Shown piece after piece: positions 27,126 to 34,658 of a DNA stretch of 64,000 nucleotides. The position numbers were made by a program, and so were the translations under genes. How positions within the stretch are numbered: position 1 is the first letter of the stretch; each line of letters starts with the position of its first letter. The stretch is from Mesorhizobium sophorae. Its GTDB lineage: Bacteria > Pseudomonadota > Alphaproteobacteria > Rhizobiales > Rhizobiaceae. Under the pieces are notes generated by a model. The model had not been told where the DNA came from. It did no database searches and saw only the letters and a list, made by a program, of their open reading frames with translations. The DNA lies in the NCBI RefSeq assembly GCF_002270415.1, contig NZ_NNRI01000007.1:310001-374000 (forward strand). The letters run 5' to 3'.

Positions 27126-28445
27126 TTAGCCCCTTAGCTTCACGACGTTCGACATCTGTTGCTCGTCGACGAGAGCTCGAAGTTTGCTTGACCATGCCGT
27201 CAGCGCCGTGCGCTTCTCATCTGCGTATTCATAGCGGTTATAGACAGCAGCCACGCCGCTGATTTTGCCGCTCTTGTGATTGAGTACCGCTTCGACCACA
27301 TGCACAGGGAAGCCTAGCGCCGCCATGCCCGACGCCGCCGTGCGGCGAAGATCGTGCAATCGCCATTCGGGTATCTCGACCTGAGCAGGATCGGCCCCCG
27401 TCGCGTCTGCTTCTTTGCCGGCAATCTCCAGCATGGCCGCGTCAAGCCGCTTCTTGGCCTTCGAATACCCCGACACGCTTGTGGTCCCGGTTGTGGTGAA
27501 AAGGAAGCCGCCGCTCATCCTCGGCAACGCCTCCAGGATCGCAACGGCGTCCGCCGACAAGGGAACGAGATGCTCGTTACCGTTCTTGGACCTTTCGCGC
27601 GGTATCAGCCACGATGGCTTGTCACCCGCGAGCGTGAACTCCTTTCGCACCGCGCCAGCAACCTCCTCACGCCGCTGGCCGGTGAGCAGGAGCATTTGCC
27701 ACACCGACCCAAAGGGATAGCCAAAACTTTCCGTTGCCCGCCAGAACCACCGAATTTCGTCATCCGTCAGTACACGGTCGCGCGATACGATCGGAGCCGG
27801 CGCCTTGACCCCCATTGACGGTGATGACGACAGGAGGCCGCGCTCGACCGTCCAGTTGAAGAACTTGCTAATGATCGCGAGTACCCGATTTGCCGAAGCC
27901 GGCCCGCCGCGCTCCTCGATATCGTGCAGCACATCGTTCACATCGACCTTTGCCATGCGCCTGATCTTCTTGTCGCCCCACGCTGGCCGCAGATACAGAT
28001 CGATGAAACGGCGCGTCTCACGAGCAGTCGAGGGGCGGTTTTTCTTGTCGACGTGCTTCTCCAGGAAATCATCCAGTGCAGCGCCCACGGTATCCGCACC
28101 GGACGCCGACGATGCCAAGGCGCGCTTCTTCTCTGCGGCAGGGTCGCGTCCCTCCTTAAGCACTGCCAGAACCGTGCCTGCGGCAGCGTGAGCCTCGGCA
28201 AGCGTATGCCCGTCACCGAGATCAGGTCGGCGCCCTTCCGGTAGCGGCACTGCCCTCTCAGCCAGCGCTGGGCCGATGGTGAGCTTCTTCGGCTTGCCGG
28301 CAAGGCGATACCGCAATGCCCACGACTTCACTCCAGACGGCTGAACGACGAGATAGAGGCCGGGAGAGGCGGCGTCTGGGAATTCAATTCGTGCCCCACT
28401 CGGCTTCACGGCTGCGATAAATTTCGATGTGAGTGCCTTTGCCAT
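27126..28445 (-). CDS. int: Tyrosine-type integrase (P4-like, DUF4102 N-terminus)
   Basis: Site-specific recombinase of 439 residues. It has an arm-binding DUF4102-type N-terminus (LTSKFIAAVKPSGARIEFPDAASPGLYLVVQPSGVKSWALRYRLAGKPKKLTIG), a core-binding SAM-like domain (about 115-215) and a catalytic domain with Arg258 (LTGQRREEV), His364-x-x-Arg367 (HDLRRT), His390 (LNHKSG) and the nucleophilic Tyr in the VYNRYEY segment (402 or 405). All catalytic positions are present, so it should be active. It starts 186 bp inside attR and most likely inserted the element in tRNA-Thr. Candidate arm sites lie between the start codon and attR. Confidence 0.93.
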   Translation of the reverse strand: MAKALTSKFIAAVKPSGARIEFPDAASPGLYLVVQPSGVKSWALRYRLAGKPKKLTIGPALAERAVPLPEGRRPDLGDGHTLAEAHAAAGTVLAVLKEGRDPAAEKKRALASSASGADTVGAALDDFLEKHVDKKNRPSTARETRRFIDLYLRPAWGDKKIRRMAKVDVNDVLHDIEERGGPASANRVLAIISKFFNWTVERGLLSSSPSMGVKAPAPIVSRDRVLTDDEIRWFWRATESFGYPFGSVWQMLLLTGQRREEVAGAVRKEFTLAGDKPSWLIPRERSKNGNEHLVPLSADAVAILEALPRMSGGFLFTTTGTTSVSGYSKAKKRLDAAMLEIAGKEADATGADPAQVEIPEWRLHDLRRTAASGMAALGFPVHVVEAVLNHKSGKISGVAAVYNRYEYADEKRTALTAWSSKLRALVDEQQMSNVVKLRG

Positions 28446-28458
28446 AATCGACCCCTTT

Positions 28459-28496
28459 CGTTACCCCCGATCCCCAGGGTAACGACAAGGGTAACG
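28459..28496 (+). promoter_or_regulatory. Candidate integrase arm-type sites, right end
   Basis: One inverted CGTTACCCCC (28459-28468) and two direct GGGTAACG copies (28477 and 28489, 12 bp apart) lie just before the integrase start, between it and attR. The 12-bp paired spacing equals that at the left end (18044-18064). Because they lie in the integrase promoter region, binding could also regulate the integrase. Confidence 0.5.
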
Positions 28497-28631
28497 GGCT
28501 GAGGTGATAGATAGCGTTATTACGGGAGCACATCAATCCCTAACATTTAAGCAAGAGGATGGTCAAATCGAGCATTTCTAATCGTTTTTAGCATGCCGGC
28601 AGTTAGGAGACGTTATCCCGGGTTATCTAAT

Positions 28632-28685
28632 AGCACATCATTCGTAATGATGGGGTCAGGTGTTCGAGTCACCTAAGCGGCACCA
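28632..28685 (+). repeat. attR: 54-bp direct repeat of tRNA-Thr 3' part
   Basis: This second, perfect copy of 17944-17997 ends in ACC and CCA like the tRNA gene. It lacks the 5' half of the tRNA, so it is a remnant of the original chromosomal 3' end and marks the right boundary of the element. Confidence 0.95.
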
Positions 28686-28773
28686 TTCCTTCAAGCAGCA
28701 ATCAATGGCGCCGTCACTGGGCCGAGCCTCGGCTCCGGCCGTTCGCTGCTTTTGTCGGACAGGTAAGTGAGGA

Positions 28774-28849
28774 TGGAGGCCTCGCCTCGGGATCGAACCG
28801 AGGCTTCAGAGATTTGCAGTCTCCAGCGTAGCCGCTCCGCCACGAGGCC
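28774..28849 (-). tRNA. tRNA-Cys (anticodon GCA)
   Basis: Read on the minus strand, acceptor GGCCTCG pairs with CGAGGCC, the anticodon loop CTGCAAA carries GCA (28815-28817), and the T arm is CCTCGGTTCGATCCCGAGG. The discriminator is U, as usual for tRNA-Cys, and CCA is encoded. It lies 88 bp outside attR in host DNA. Confidence 0.95.
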
Positions 28850-28999
28850 ATCGCTGTCCAAGTAGCAGCCTAATATTTACGGAAAGGTTAAGGCCGAACC
28901 GCCGCTGGAGCAACGGCTTGCAGCGCCGGCGAGGCATATCGGCCATTGTCGAGGCCCTGGTTTGGTGTGAAACTCGGAGCCTCTGAATGGAGGTCGAAA

Positions 29000-29188
29000 A
29001 TGCCCAACAATTTCAAGACCGGAGACGTCGTCAGGCTGAAGTCCGGAGGCCCGAAGATGACCATAAGCGACGGCGCGGCCTCGGGCATATTCATGTGCCA
29101 TTGGTTCAACCGCGAGGGTGACGTGTGGACCCCGCAACATGCCGGCTTCAAGCCAGACCAGCTGGTCGCGGCCGACCAATCAGACTAG
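29000..29188 (+). CDS. DUF2158 family small protein
   Basis: Protein of 62 residues starting MPNNFKTGDVVRLKSGGPKMTI, the pattern of DUF2158 (YodC-like) proteins, which are small SH3-like beta barrels of unknown function. The ATG at 29000 has GGAGG about 8 bases upstream; an in-frame TG-type start earlier would add unrelated residues. It stands alone, and 235 bp without a recognisable feature separate it from the EF-hand gene. Confidence 0.75.
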   Translation: MPNNFKTGDVVRLKSGGPKMTISDGAASGIFMCHWFNREGDVWTPQHAGFKPDQLVAADQSD

Positions 29189-29423
29189 GTCCCTGCCGAC
29201 GCGGTTTTGCTTGAACCGGCGCCAAACCTGGCACGGGTTCACGTCCAGCGCTGAGGCGCCGGGTTTGGCACGTCAATGCGGCCATCGACGGAGCCCTTGC
29301 ATCCAGGAAATGCGTCCGAAACAACATTGCGCCACCGACGGATTTCCGCCGTCGCGGCGTTTAACGGTTGAAGCGTGACCTCGGCTCAAGCCGTGGCCAC
29401 GAGCCAACCGGAGACGCCAACGC

Positions 29424-29852
29424 ATGATACGTCGTTCGATACTTGCCGCTGCCATGAGCCTGCTGACCGTAGCGGCTCTCGCCCAGACAGCGACGCAGCC
29501 GCCTGCCGCGACGCCGCCGGTTGCCGCACCGGCCACGCCGAAGGCGAGGTCCGACATCACGCTGGCCAAATTCCAGAAGCGGCGCGAAAAGGCGATCATG
29601 GCTGCCGACACGGATGGCGACGGCAAGATCAGCCTGCTGGAATGGGAAGCCTTTCAAGCCAAGCGCAACATCAAGGGCGACCCCGTCAAATCCTTCGCGC
29701 GCCTCGATTCCAACCATGACGGCTTCATCGACCGCGCCGAACTCGATGCCTTCTTTGCCAAGCGCTTTGCCAGGCTGGACAAGAATTCCGACGGCGTCCT
29801 GACGGCCGACGAACTGCCGGGCCACAAAACCGCTCCCAAGCAGGAGCAATGA
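29424..29852 (+). CDS. Exported EF-hand protein
   Basis: Protein of 142 residues with an N-terminal signal peptide (MIRRSILAAAMSLLTVAALAQ) followed by a Pro/Ala linker and three EF-hand loops: DTDGDGKISLLEW, DSNHDGFIDRAEL and DKNSDGVLTADEL. All three keep the Asp at positions 1, 3 or 5 and the Gly at 6, so calcium binding in the periplasm is expected. It lies 45 bp before an ECF sigma gene and is probably in the same operon, where it could sense or buffer metal ions. Confidence 0.85.
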   Translation: MIRRSILAAAMSLLTVAALAQTATQPPAATPPVAAPATPKARSDITLAKFQKRREKAIMAADTDGDGKISLLEWEAFQAKRNIKGDPVKSFARLDSNHDGFIDRAELDAFFAKRFARLDKNSDGVLTADELPGHKTAPKQEQ

Positions 29853-29897
29853 CCAAGAGGCAATGACGTGCGATGAACATCGGGAGTGCGCCGGCTG

Positions 29898-30440
29898 ATG
29901 AGCGCCGATCCGGACGAGGAGCTGGTTCGCCGCGTCGGCGCCGGCGATCCGGCAGCCGTGCAGACGCTCGTCGCGCGCAAACTGCCTCGCATCCTGGCGC
30001 TTGCGGTGCGCATGCTCGGCGATGCTGCGGAGGCCGAGGATGTCGCGCAGGAGACCTTCGTGCGGATCTGGCGCCATGCCTCGGGCTGGCGACGCGGCAA
30101 TGCGCGCTTCGACAGCTGGATCCACCGGGTGACGCTGAACCTCTGTTACGACCGGCTGCGCCGCAAGCGCGAATGGGTGACCGACGACCTGCCGGAAATG
30201 GTCGATCCCGCGGCCCTTCCCGATGCCCATCCGCAGGAGGACGCGCAGCGGGTAGAGCGGGCGCTGCAACGCATAGCGCCGCGCCAGCGCGAAGCGATCG
30301 TCCTGGTCTATTACCAGGAGATGTCCAACCTCGAGGCAGCAGCGACCCTGGAGATCAGCGTCGACGCCCTGGAGAGCCTGCTTTCGCGCGGCCGGCGGTC
30401 GCTGCAGACGATCCTGGCCAGGGATGGCGCCGATGAGTGA
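29898..30440 (+). CDS. ECF-family RNA polymerase sigma factor
   Basis: Sigma-70 family protein of 180 residues with region 2 (LAVRMLGDAAEAEDVAQETFVRIWRHASGW, about 30-60, including the DAEDVaQE motif) and region 4 (LQRIAPRQREAIVLVYYQEMSNLEAAATLEISVDALESLLSRGRRSLQ). It directs polymerase to stress promoters. The ATG at 29898 fits the ECF start; a GTG four codons earlier is possible. The stop overlaps a GTG of the next gene (GTGA), so the sigma and the anti-sigma-like protein are coupled. The group cannot be fixed from sequence alone. Confidence 0.92.
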   Translation: MSADPDEELVRRVGAGDPAAVQTLVARKLPRILALAVRMLGDAAEAEDVAQETFVRIWRHASGWRRGNARFDSWIHRVTLNLCYDRLRRKREWVTDDLPEMVDPAALPDAHPQEDAQRVERALQRIAPRQREAIVLVYYQEMSNLEAAATLEISVDALESLLSRGRRSLQTILARDGADE

Positions 30441-30478
30441 GAACCGGGCAAGCGGCACCGATGGGCAAGGGGAAGACC

Positions 30479-30931
30479 ATGGCTGAAGGGTCCAGGAACG
30501 AACCGGCAATGGATGCCACGCGCTTTGCGGCCCTGGCAGAGGCCTATGGCAGTGACTTGCGGCGATGGCCGGAGGCTGAACGGGTGGCCGCCGCGATCTT
30601 TGCGCCGAGCGAGACTGGCCAGGCCATTTTGCAGCATGCCAGGAGACTTGACGCCCTGCTGGACGGCTACCGCGTCGGCGCGCCCGACAAGGCCCTGCAC
30701 GGCAGCATCGTGCAGGCCGCCGGCCGGTACCTCGCCCAACGCCGGCGCCAGCGGTTCTGGTGGCTCGGACTGGGGCTTGCCGGCATTGGCCTGGCCGGCG
30801 CTGTCGCCGGATTGGCCCTGGTGAGCATCGTCACGCCCGAGGTCCAGCCGGACCACTATGTGCTGGACGCCAATGCGACGGCGTTCGGCGACGCCAGCCC
30901 GGACCGCGACGCGATCGAGGAAGACCTATGA
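30479..30931 (+). CDS. Anti-sigma-like single-pass membrane protein
   Basis: Protein of 150 residues: an N-terminal cytoplasmic helical part (DATRFAALAEAYGSDLRRWPEAERVAAAIFA), one membrane segment (RFWWLGLGLAGIGLAGAVAGLALVSIV, about 95-120) and a short periplasmic tail. The layout and place directly after an ECF sigma gene suggest an anti-sigma factor, although the Zn-binding HxxxCxxC motif is missing. Starts at GTG 30437 (overlapping the sigma stop) or ATG 30461 are alternatives; the ATG at 30479 has GGGGAAG just upstream. The stop overlaps the next gene by ATGA. Confidence 0.65.
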   Translation: MAEGSRNEPAMDATRFAALAEAYGSDLRRWPEAERVAAAIFAPSETGQAILQHARRLDALLDGYRVGAPDKALHGSIVQAAGRYLAQRRRQRFWWLGLGLAGIGLAGAVAGLALVSIVTPEVQPDHYVLDANATAFGDASPDRDAIEEDL

Positions 30932-31383
30932 GCATGAGCCGAAACCTTGTCACCCTGTCGGTGGTGCTCAACGTCTTCCTGGCCGGGGCGCTTGCCGGCG
31001 GGGCCGTCTGGATAAGAAGCGGCAAGTCAGGTCAGGGCTACTCATTGGAGACGGCCGGTGGCCGGCTTCCCGAGCAGGATCGCTCGGTGTTCCGCGAGGC
31101 GTTGCGCGACGTTCGCCGCGAATCCCGTCAGGTCATCCTCGACGGCCAGCAAGCCAGGCGCGAGGCGGCAGACCTGCTGCGACAGCCGGTTCTGGACGCG
31201 ACGGCCCTGTCGGCGGCGCTGGAGCGGGCGCGCAATGCCGACGTCACCGTGCGCATGCGGCTTGAGCAGCGCATCGTCGAGTTCGCGGCGGCAAGTTCCG
31301 CCGAGGGGCGCCGCGTGCTGGCGGAAGGGCTCACCAGACGCGCTGGGTCGCAACTGTCGGCGGTGCCAAAAAAATCGCCGTGA
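30928..31383 (+). CDS. Periplasmic heavy-metal sensor-like protein (CnrX/DUF-type)
   Basis: Protein of 151 residues with an N-terminal membrane anchor (LVTLSVVLNVFLAGALAGGAVWI, about 7-29) and a helical periplasmic domain (FREALRDVRRESRQVILDGQQARREAADLL, then LERARNADVTVRMRLEQRIVEFAAASSAEGRRVLAEGL). The pattern is that of the periplasmic heavy-metal sensor family (CnrX/ZraP-like), a helical hairpin. Few His or Met metal ligands are visible, so metal binding is unproven. It is coupled to the anti-sigma-like gene by ATGA and likely completes a sigma/anti-sigma/sensor module. Confidence 0.7.
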   Translation: MSMSRNLVTLSVVLNVFLAGALAGGAVWIRSGKSGQGYSLETAGGRLPEQDRSVFREALRDVRRESRQVILDGQQARREAADLLRQPVLDATALSAALERARNADVTVRMRLEQRIVEFAAASSAEGRRVLAEGLTRRAGSQLSAVPKKSP

Positions 31384-31487
31384 CGACCGACGGAAAGCGC
31401 CGACGACGCCGTTTAACAGGAGAAGGGCAGGACCTGCCGGACCATGTGCGTGCAGGTTTTCAACCTCGGACACTTCGGAGTATGGCC

Positions 31488-31766
31488 ATGAATTATTTGA
31501 CAAAATACGTGCTCACCGCGGCTCTCGCCGTGACCGGAACGGTTGCGACGGCTGCGGCATCCTCGGCGATGCCAATGGCGCCGCTTGCCGCGCCGGCGCT
31601 GGTCGAGCATGCCGCCTGGGGCTGCGGCCCGGGCTGGCATCCCAATCCCTGGGGACGCTGCGTGCCCAATCGTGTGGTGGTCTACCCTCGTTACATCTAT
31701 CGGCATGGTCCGGCCTTCTACGCCTGGCATCGGCACCATGTCTGGCACCGCCGGCATCACTGGTAG
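31488..31766 (+). CDS. GCG_CRPN-type small exported protein
   Basis: Protein of 92 residues with a signal peptide (YLTKYVLTAALAVTGTVATAAASSA) and a short mature part, GCGPGWHPNPWGRCVPN, followed by a His/Tyr/Arg-rich tail (YRHGPAFYAWHRHHVWHRRHHW). The GCG...C.PN motif is typical of a family of small rhizobial exported proteins of unknown role. The His-rich end may bind metal ions, in keeping with the upstream sensor genes. The ATG at 31488 has CGGAG 7 bases before it; the longer open frame from 31380 is not used. Confidence 0.75.
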   Translation: MNYLTKYVLTAALAVTGTVATAAASSAMPMAPLAAPALVEHAAWGCGPGWHPNPWGRCVPNRVVVYPRYIYRHGPAFYAWHRHHVWHRRHHW

Positions 31767-31885
31767 GATGCGCGTCGGGGGTCGGCCACTCCGTGCCGGC
31801 CTCCTCCCCCTGTTGACTATGCACGAAACGGCTCGAACGAGCCTCATGCGCCAGGCGCTTGAGGCTCAGGCGATGGAGAGCTGAC

Positions 31886-33376
31886 TTGACTGTCCCGGCC
31901 TCCAATTCCCTGCCGCCAGATCCGGTGCTCGTGGCGTTCAACCGTTTCGGGCTTGGTGCAAGGCCTGGCGACCGTGAGATGCTGGCCGGCGATCCGCGCG
32001 GCTATCTCAGGGCGGAACTGCGGCAAGCCGACATCGCCATGATCTCGCTCGACGATCCGGCCTATGCCGGCTTGCTGGGCAGCACGCCGGCCATCCAGGC
32101 CAGCATGGCGGCAAATTTCCAGCTCCAGCGCGAGCGCACGGCGGCAGCGCAGCCAGCGACGGCGAGCGCCCAAGCTGTGCCCGCACAGGCCCTGCCCGCC
32201 CAGATCACGCCAGCCCACCCCGCGCTTGCGCCTGCGCCCACCGACAAACCCGTCGTGCCGCAGGTCGAGGCGACGTTGTTCCGAGCGGAAGCACAGGCGC
32301 GCTTCGACAAGGCCGTTCGGGCGAAGGCCGGCTTCGTCGAACGGCTCGTCTGTTTCTGGTCGAACCATTTCTGTGTTTCGGTGGCGAAGGACATCCTCAT
32401 TGAAGCCAGCGCCGGCGCCTTCGAGCGGGAGGCCATCCGCCCCTTCGTGCTCGGCCGCTTTGCCGACATGCTGCTGGCGGTGGAGCATCATCCGGCGATG
32501 CTGCTCAATCTCGACAACCAGCAGTCGGTCGGGCCGGACTCTCGGGCGGGCAGCAACCGCAAGCGCGGGCTCAACGAAAACCTCGCCCGTGAAATCTTGG
32601 AACTGCACACGCTCGGCGTCGGCAGCGGCTACAGCCAGGCCGATGTCACCAGTTTCGCACGCATCCTCACAGGCTGGACGATGGCCGGGCGCGACGGGCG
32701 GCTGGGCGAGCCCGGCAATTTTGTCTTCAACGCAAACGCACATGAGCCGGGGGATGCGGTGCTGCTCGGCAAGACCTATCCTGCCGGCGGCATGGGACAG
32801 GCGGAGGCCGCGCTCAACGATATCGCCCGCCACCCGGCAACGGCCTTGCATATCGCCACCAAGCTGGCCCGCCATTTCATCGCCGACACGCCGCCGCCGT
32901 CTGCAATCGCCCGCCTCGCCAAGGTCTTCGCCAAGACCGACGGCAATCTGCGGGCGCTGGCCGCCGCCCTCATCGCCATCCCGGAGGCGTGGTCGACGCC
33001 ATTGGCGAAGATGCGTTCGCCCTTCGACTATGTCGTCGCCATCCGCAGGGCGACCGGCCCCGGTCCGGCCAAAGATCCCGGCCAGTCGCTCGGCTGGCTC
33101 AACGCGCTGGGCGAGCCGCTGTGGCAACCGCCGGGACCGAACGGCTTTCCCGACGGGGCCGACGGCTGGGCATCGGCGGAGGGCATGAAGATCCGCCTCG
33201 ACATCGCCTGGCAGGCAGCGCGGCAGGCTGGGGATATCGGCAATCCCAACGACATGCTCGATGTGCTGATCGGCCCTGCCGCCTCACCGGAGACGAGGCA
33301 AGCGATCGCAAGGGCCGAATCCAAGCAGCAAGGGCTGGCGCTGTTGCTGATGGCTCCCGAATTCCAGCGCAGATAG
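31886..33376 (+). CDS. DUF1800 family protein
   Basis: Protein of 496 residues of DUF1800, recognised by the early HLL-like start (VAFNRFGLGARPGD), the internal RLVCFWSNHFCVS motif and the NENLAREILELHTLGV motif, and the C-terminal LLLMAPEFQRR. These proteins are large, mainly helical and often paired with DUF1501 proteins; function is unknown, possibly export or surface assembly. A TTG at 31886 with GGAGAG upstream is the most plausible start, since an earlier TTG at 31859 lacks a good ribosome-binding site. The DUF1501 gene follows after 34 bp. Confidence 0.85.
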   Translation: MTVPASNSLPPDPVLVAFNRFGLGARPGDREMLAGDPRGYLRAELRQADIAMISLDDPAYAGLLGSTPAIQASMAANFQLQRERTAAAQPATASAQAVPAQALPAQITPAHPALAPAPTDKPVVPQVEATLFRAEAQARFDKAVRAKAGFVERLVCFWSNHFCVSVAKDILIEASAGAFEREAIRPFVLGRFADMLLAVEHHPAMLLNLDNQQSVGPDSRAGSNRKRGLNENLAREILELHTLGVGSGYSQADVTSFARILTGWTMAGRDGRLGEPGNFVFNANAHEPGDAVLLGKTYPAGGMGQAEAALNDIARHPATALHIATKLARHFIADTPPPSAIARLAKVFAKTDGNLRALAAALIAIPEAWSTPLAKMRSPFDYVVAIRRATGPGPAKDPGQSLGWLNALGEPLWQPPGPNGFPDGADGWASAEGMKIRLDIAWQAARQAGDIGNPNDMLDVLIGPAASPETRQAIARAESKQQGLALLLMAPEFQRR

Positions 33377-33410
33377 TTCCAGCGAAGATCGCTGCCGTGG
33401 AGGCGAAATC

Positions 33411-34646
33411 ATGAGCCTGCTGTGCGAAACACCGGATCCCTCCCGCCGCGCGATATTGATGACCGGCGGCGCATTGTTTGCCTGGGCCTACATGCCCCGC
33501 TTTGCCCGCGCCGCCGACAATCGCGATCCGCGCCTGATCGTCATCGTGCTGCGCGGCGCACTTGACGGGCTCTCGGCGGTCGGTCCGGTCGGCGATCCCG
33601 ACTATGCCGGCCTGCATGGCGACATCGCCCTGTCGCTGGCAGGCCCGCATGCGGCGCTGCCGCTCGACGGCTTCTTCGCGCTCAATCCGGCGATGCCGGT
33701 GTTTGCGCGGCTGTATGGGAATAACCAGGCGGCGGTCGTGCATGCGGCCGCGACCGGCTATCGTGAGCGCTCGCATTTCGACGGCCAGGATGTGCTGGAA
33801 AGCGGCTTTGCCGGTCCCGGACATGTCACGACCGGCTGGCTCAATCGGGCGCTGGAAAGCCTGCCAGCGGGCGACCGCGTGGCAACGCTTGGCGGTCTGG
33901 CCGTCGGGCCGTCGACACCACTGGTGATCCGTGGGGCGGCGCCGGTGCTTGGCTGGGCGCCGCTATCGCTGCCGACGCCCGGCGACGGGCTCGCGGCGCG
34001 CGTTCTCGATCTCTACCAGCACCGCGACCCGGTTCTCGCAGTGGCGCTGCAAAAGGGGCTCGACGCCGACCGGATGGCCGTGGACGACAAGATGGGCAAA
34101 ACAATGAAGCCGAAGGGCGGCCTCGACAGTGCGGCGGGGATGCGGCAGGCCGCGCAAGGCGCTGCAAGGCTGATCGCTGCCGATGACGGGCCGCGCGTTG
34201 CAGCCCTGGCTTTCGATGGCTGGGACACGCATGTCAATGAAGGCGGTGCGACCGGCCGGCTCGCCACCTTGCTCGGCGGCCTCTACGGCGTCTTCGAGGA
34301 ATTCGAGAAGGGCTTGGGCGAGCGCTGGAAGGACACCGCGATCGTCACCATCACCGAGTTCGGACGCACGGCGCAGGTCAACGGCACCGTCGGCACCGAT
34401 CACGGCACCGGCACCGTGGTGCTGCTGGCCGGCGGCGCGATCAAGGGCGGCCGCGTCATCGCCGACTGGCCGGGGTTGAAGCCGGCTCAGCTTTACGAAC
34501 AACGCGATCTCGCGCCGACCAGTGATGTCAGGGCAGTGCTGAAAGGGTTGCTTGCCGATCAGTTCGGCCTTTCCGCCGCGGTCCTCGGCGACAAGGTGTT
34601 TCCCGATTCCGCCGCGGTGAAGCCGATGCGAGGGCTCGTCGCCTGA
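33411..34646 (+). CDS. DUF1501 family protein with Tat signal
   Basis: Protein of 411 residues. The N-terminus has a twin-arginine signal (SRRAILMTGGALFAWAYMPRFARA, about 11-35). The rest is a sulfatase/alkaline-phosphatase-like DUF1501 fold: VIVLRGALDGL, HVNEGG (with WDTH before it), TEFGRT and GTDHGTGT, which in this fold hold metal ligands (Asp/His). Such proteins are exported and are almost always beside DUF1800, as here. Substrate is unknown. It converges on iorB with only 12 bp between stops. Confidence 0.87.
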   Translation: MSLLCETPDPSRRAILMTGGALFAWAYMPRFARAADNRDPRLIVIVLRGALDGLSAVGPVGDPDYAGLHGDIALSLAGPHAALPLDGFFALNPAMPVFARLYGNNQAAVVHAAATGYRERSHFDGQDVLESGFAGPGHVTTGWLNRALESLPAGDRVATLGGLAVGPSTPLVIRGAAPVLGWAPLSLPTPGDGLAARVLDLYQHRDPVLAVALQKGLDADRMAVDDKMGKTMKPKGGLDSAAGMRQAAQGAARLIAADDGPRVAALAFDGWDTHVNEGGATGRLATLLGGLYGVFEEFEKGLGERWKDTAIVTITEFGRTAQVNGTVGTDHGTGTVVLLAGGAIKGGRVIADWPGLKPAQLYEQRDLAPTSDVRAVLKGLLADQFGLSAAVLGDKVFPDSAAVKPMRGLVA

Positions 34647-34658
34647 AGTAGCCTTGCT

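Larger units (their letters stand above)
17944..28685. mobile_element. Integrated genomic element in tRNA-Thr carrying a restriction/defence cargo
   Basis: The element is delimited by a perfect 54-bp direct repeat: the tRNA-Thr 3' part at 17944-17997 (attL) and a second copy at 28632-28685 (attR), giving a unit of 10,688 bp. A tyrosine integrase lies 186 bp inside the right end. Recognisable element functions are a RepA-like ATPase, an AlpA-like DNA-binding protein and an XRE regulator. The cargo is a GHKL ATPase, methyltransferase-like partner, C5 methyltransferase, Vsr and HNH operon, plus two unknowns. No conjugation or structural phage genes are seen, so it is a small P4-like or integrative element that would depend on other functions to move between cells. 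Several stretches, such as 20000-20130, are far more AT-rich than the host DNA. Confidence 0.92.

Noticed and set aside
17944..28685. A complete prophage or conjugative element
   Set aside because: No capsid, tail, terminase, relaxase or type IV secretion genes are seen; only integrase, AlpA-like and RepA-like functions are present.
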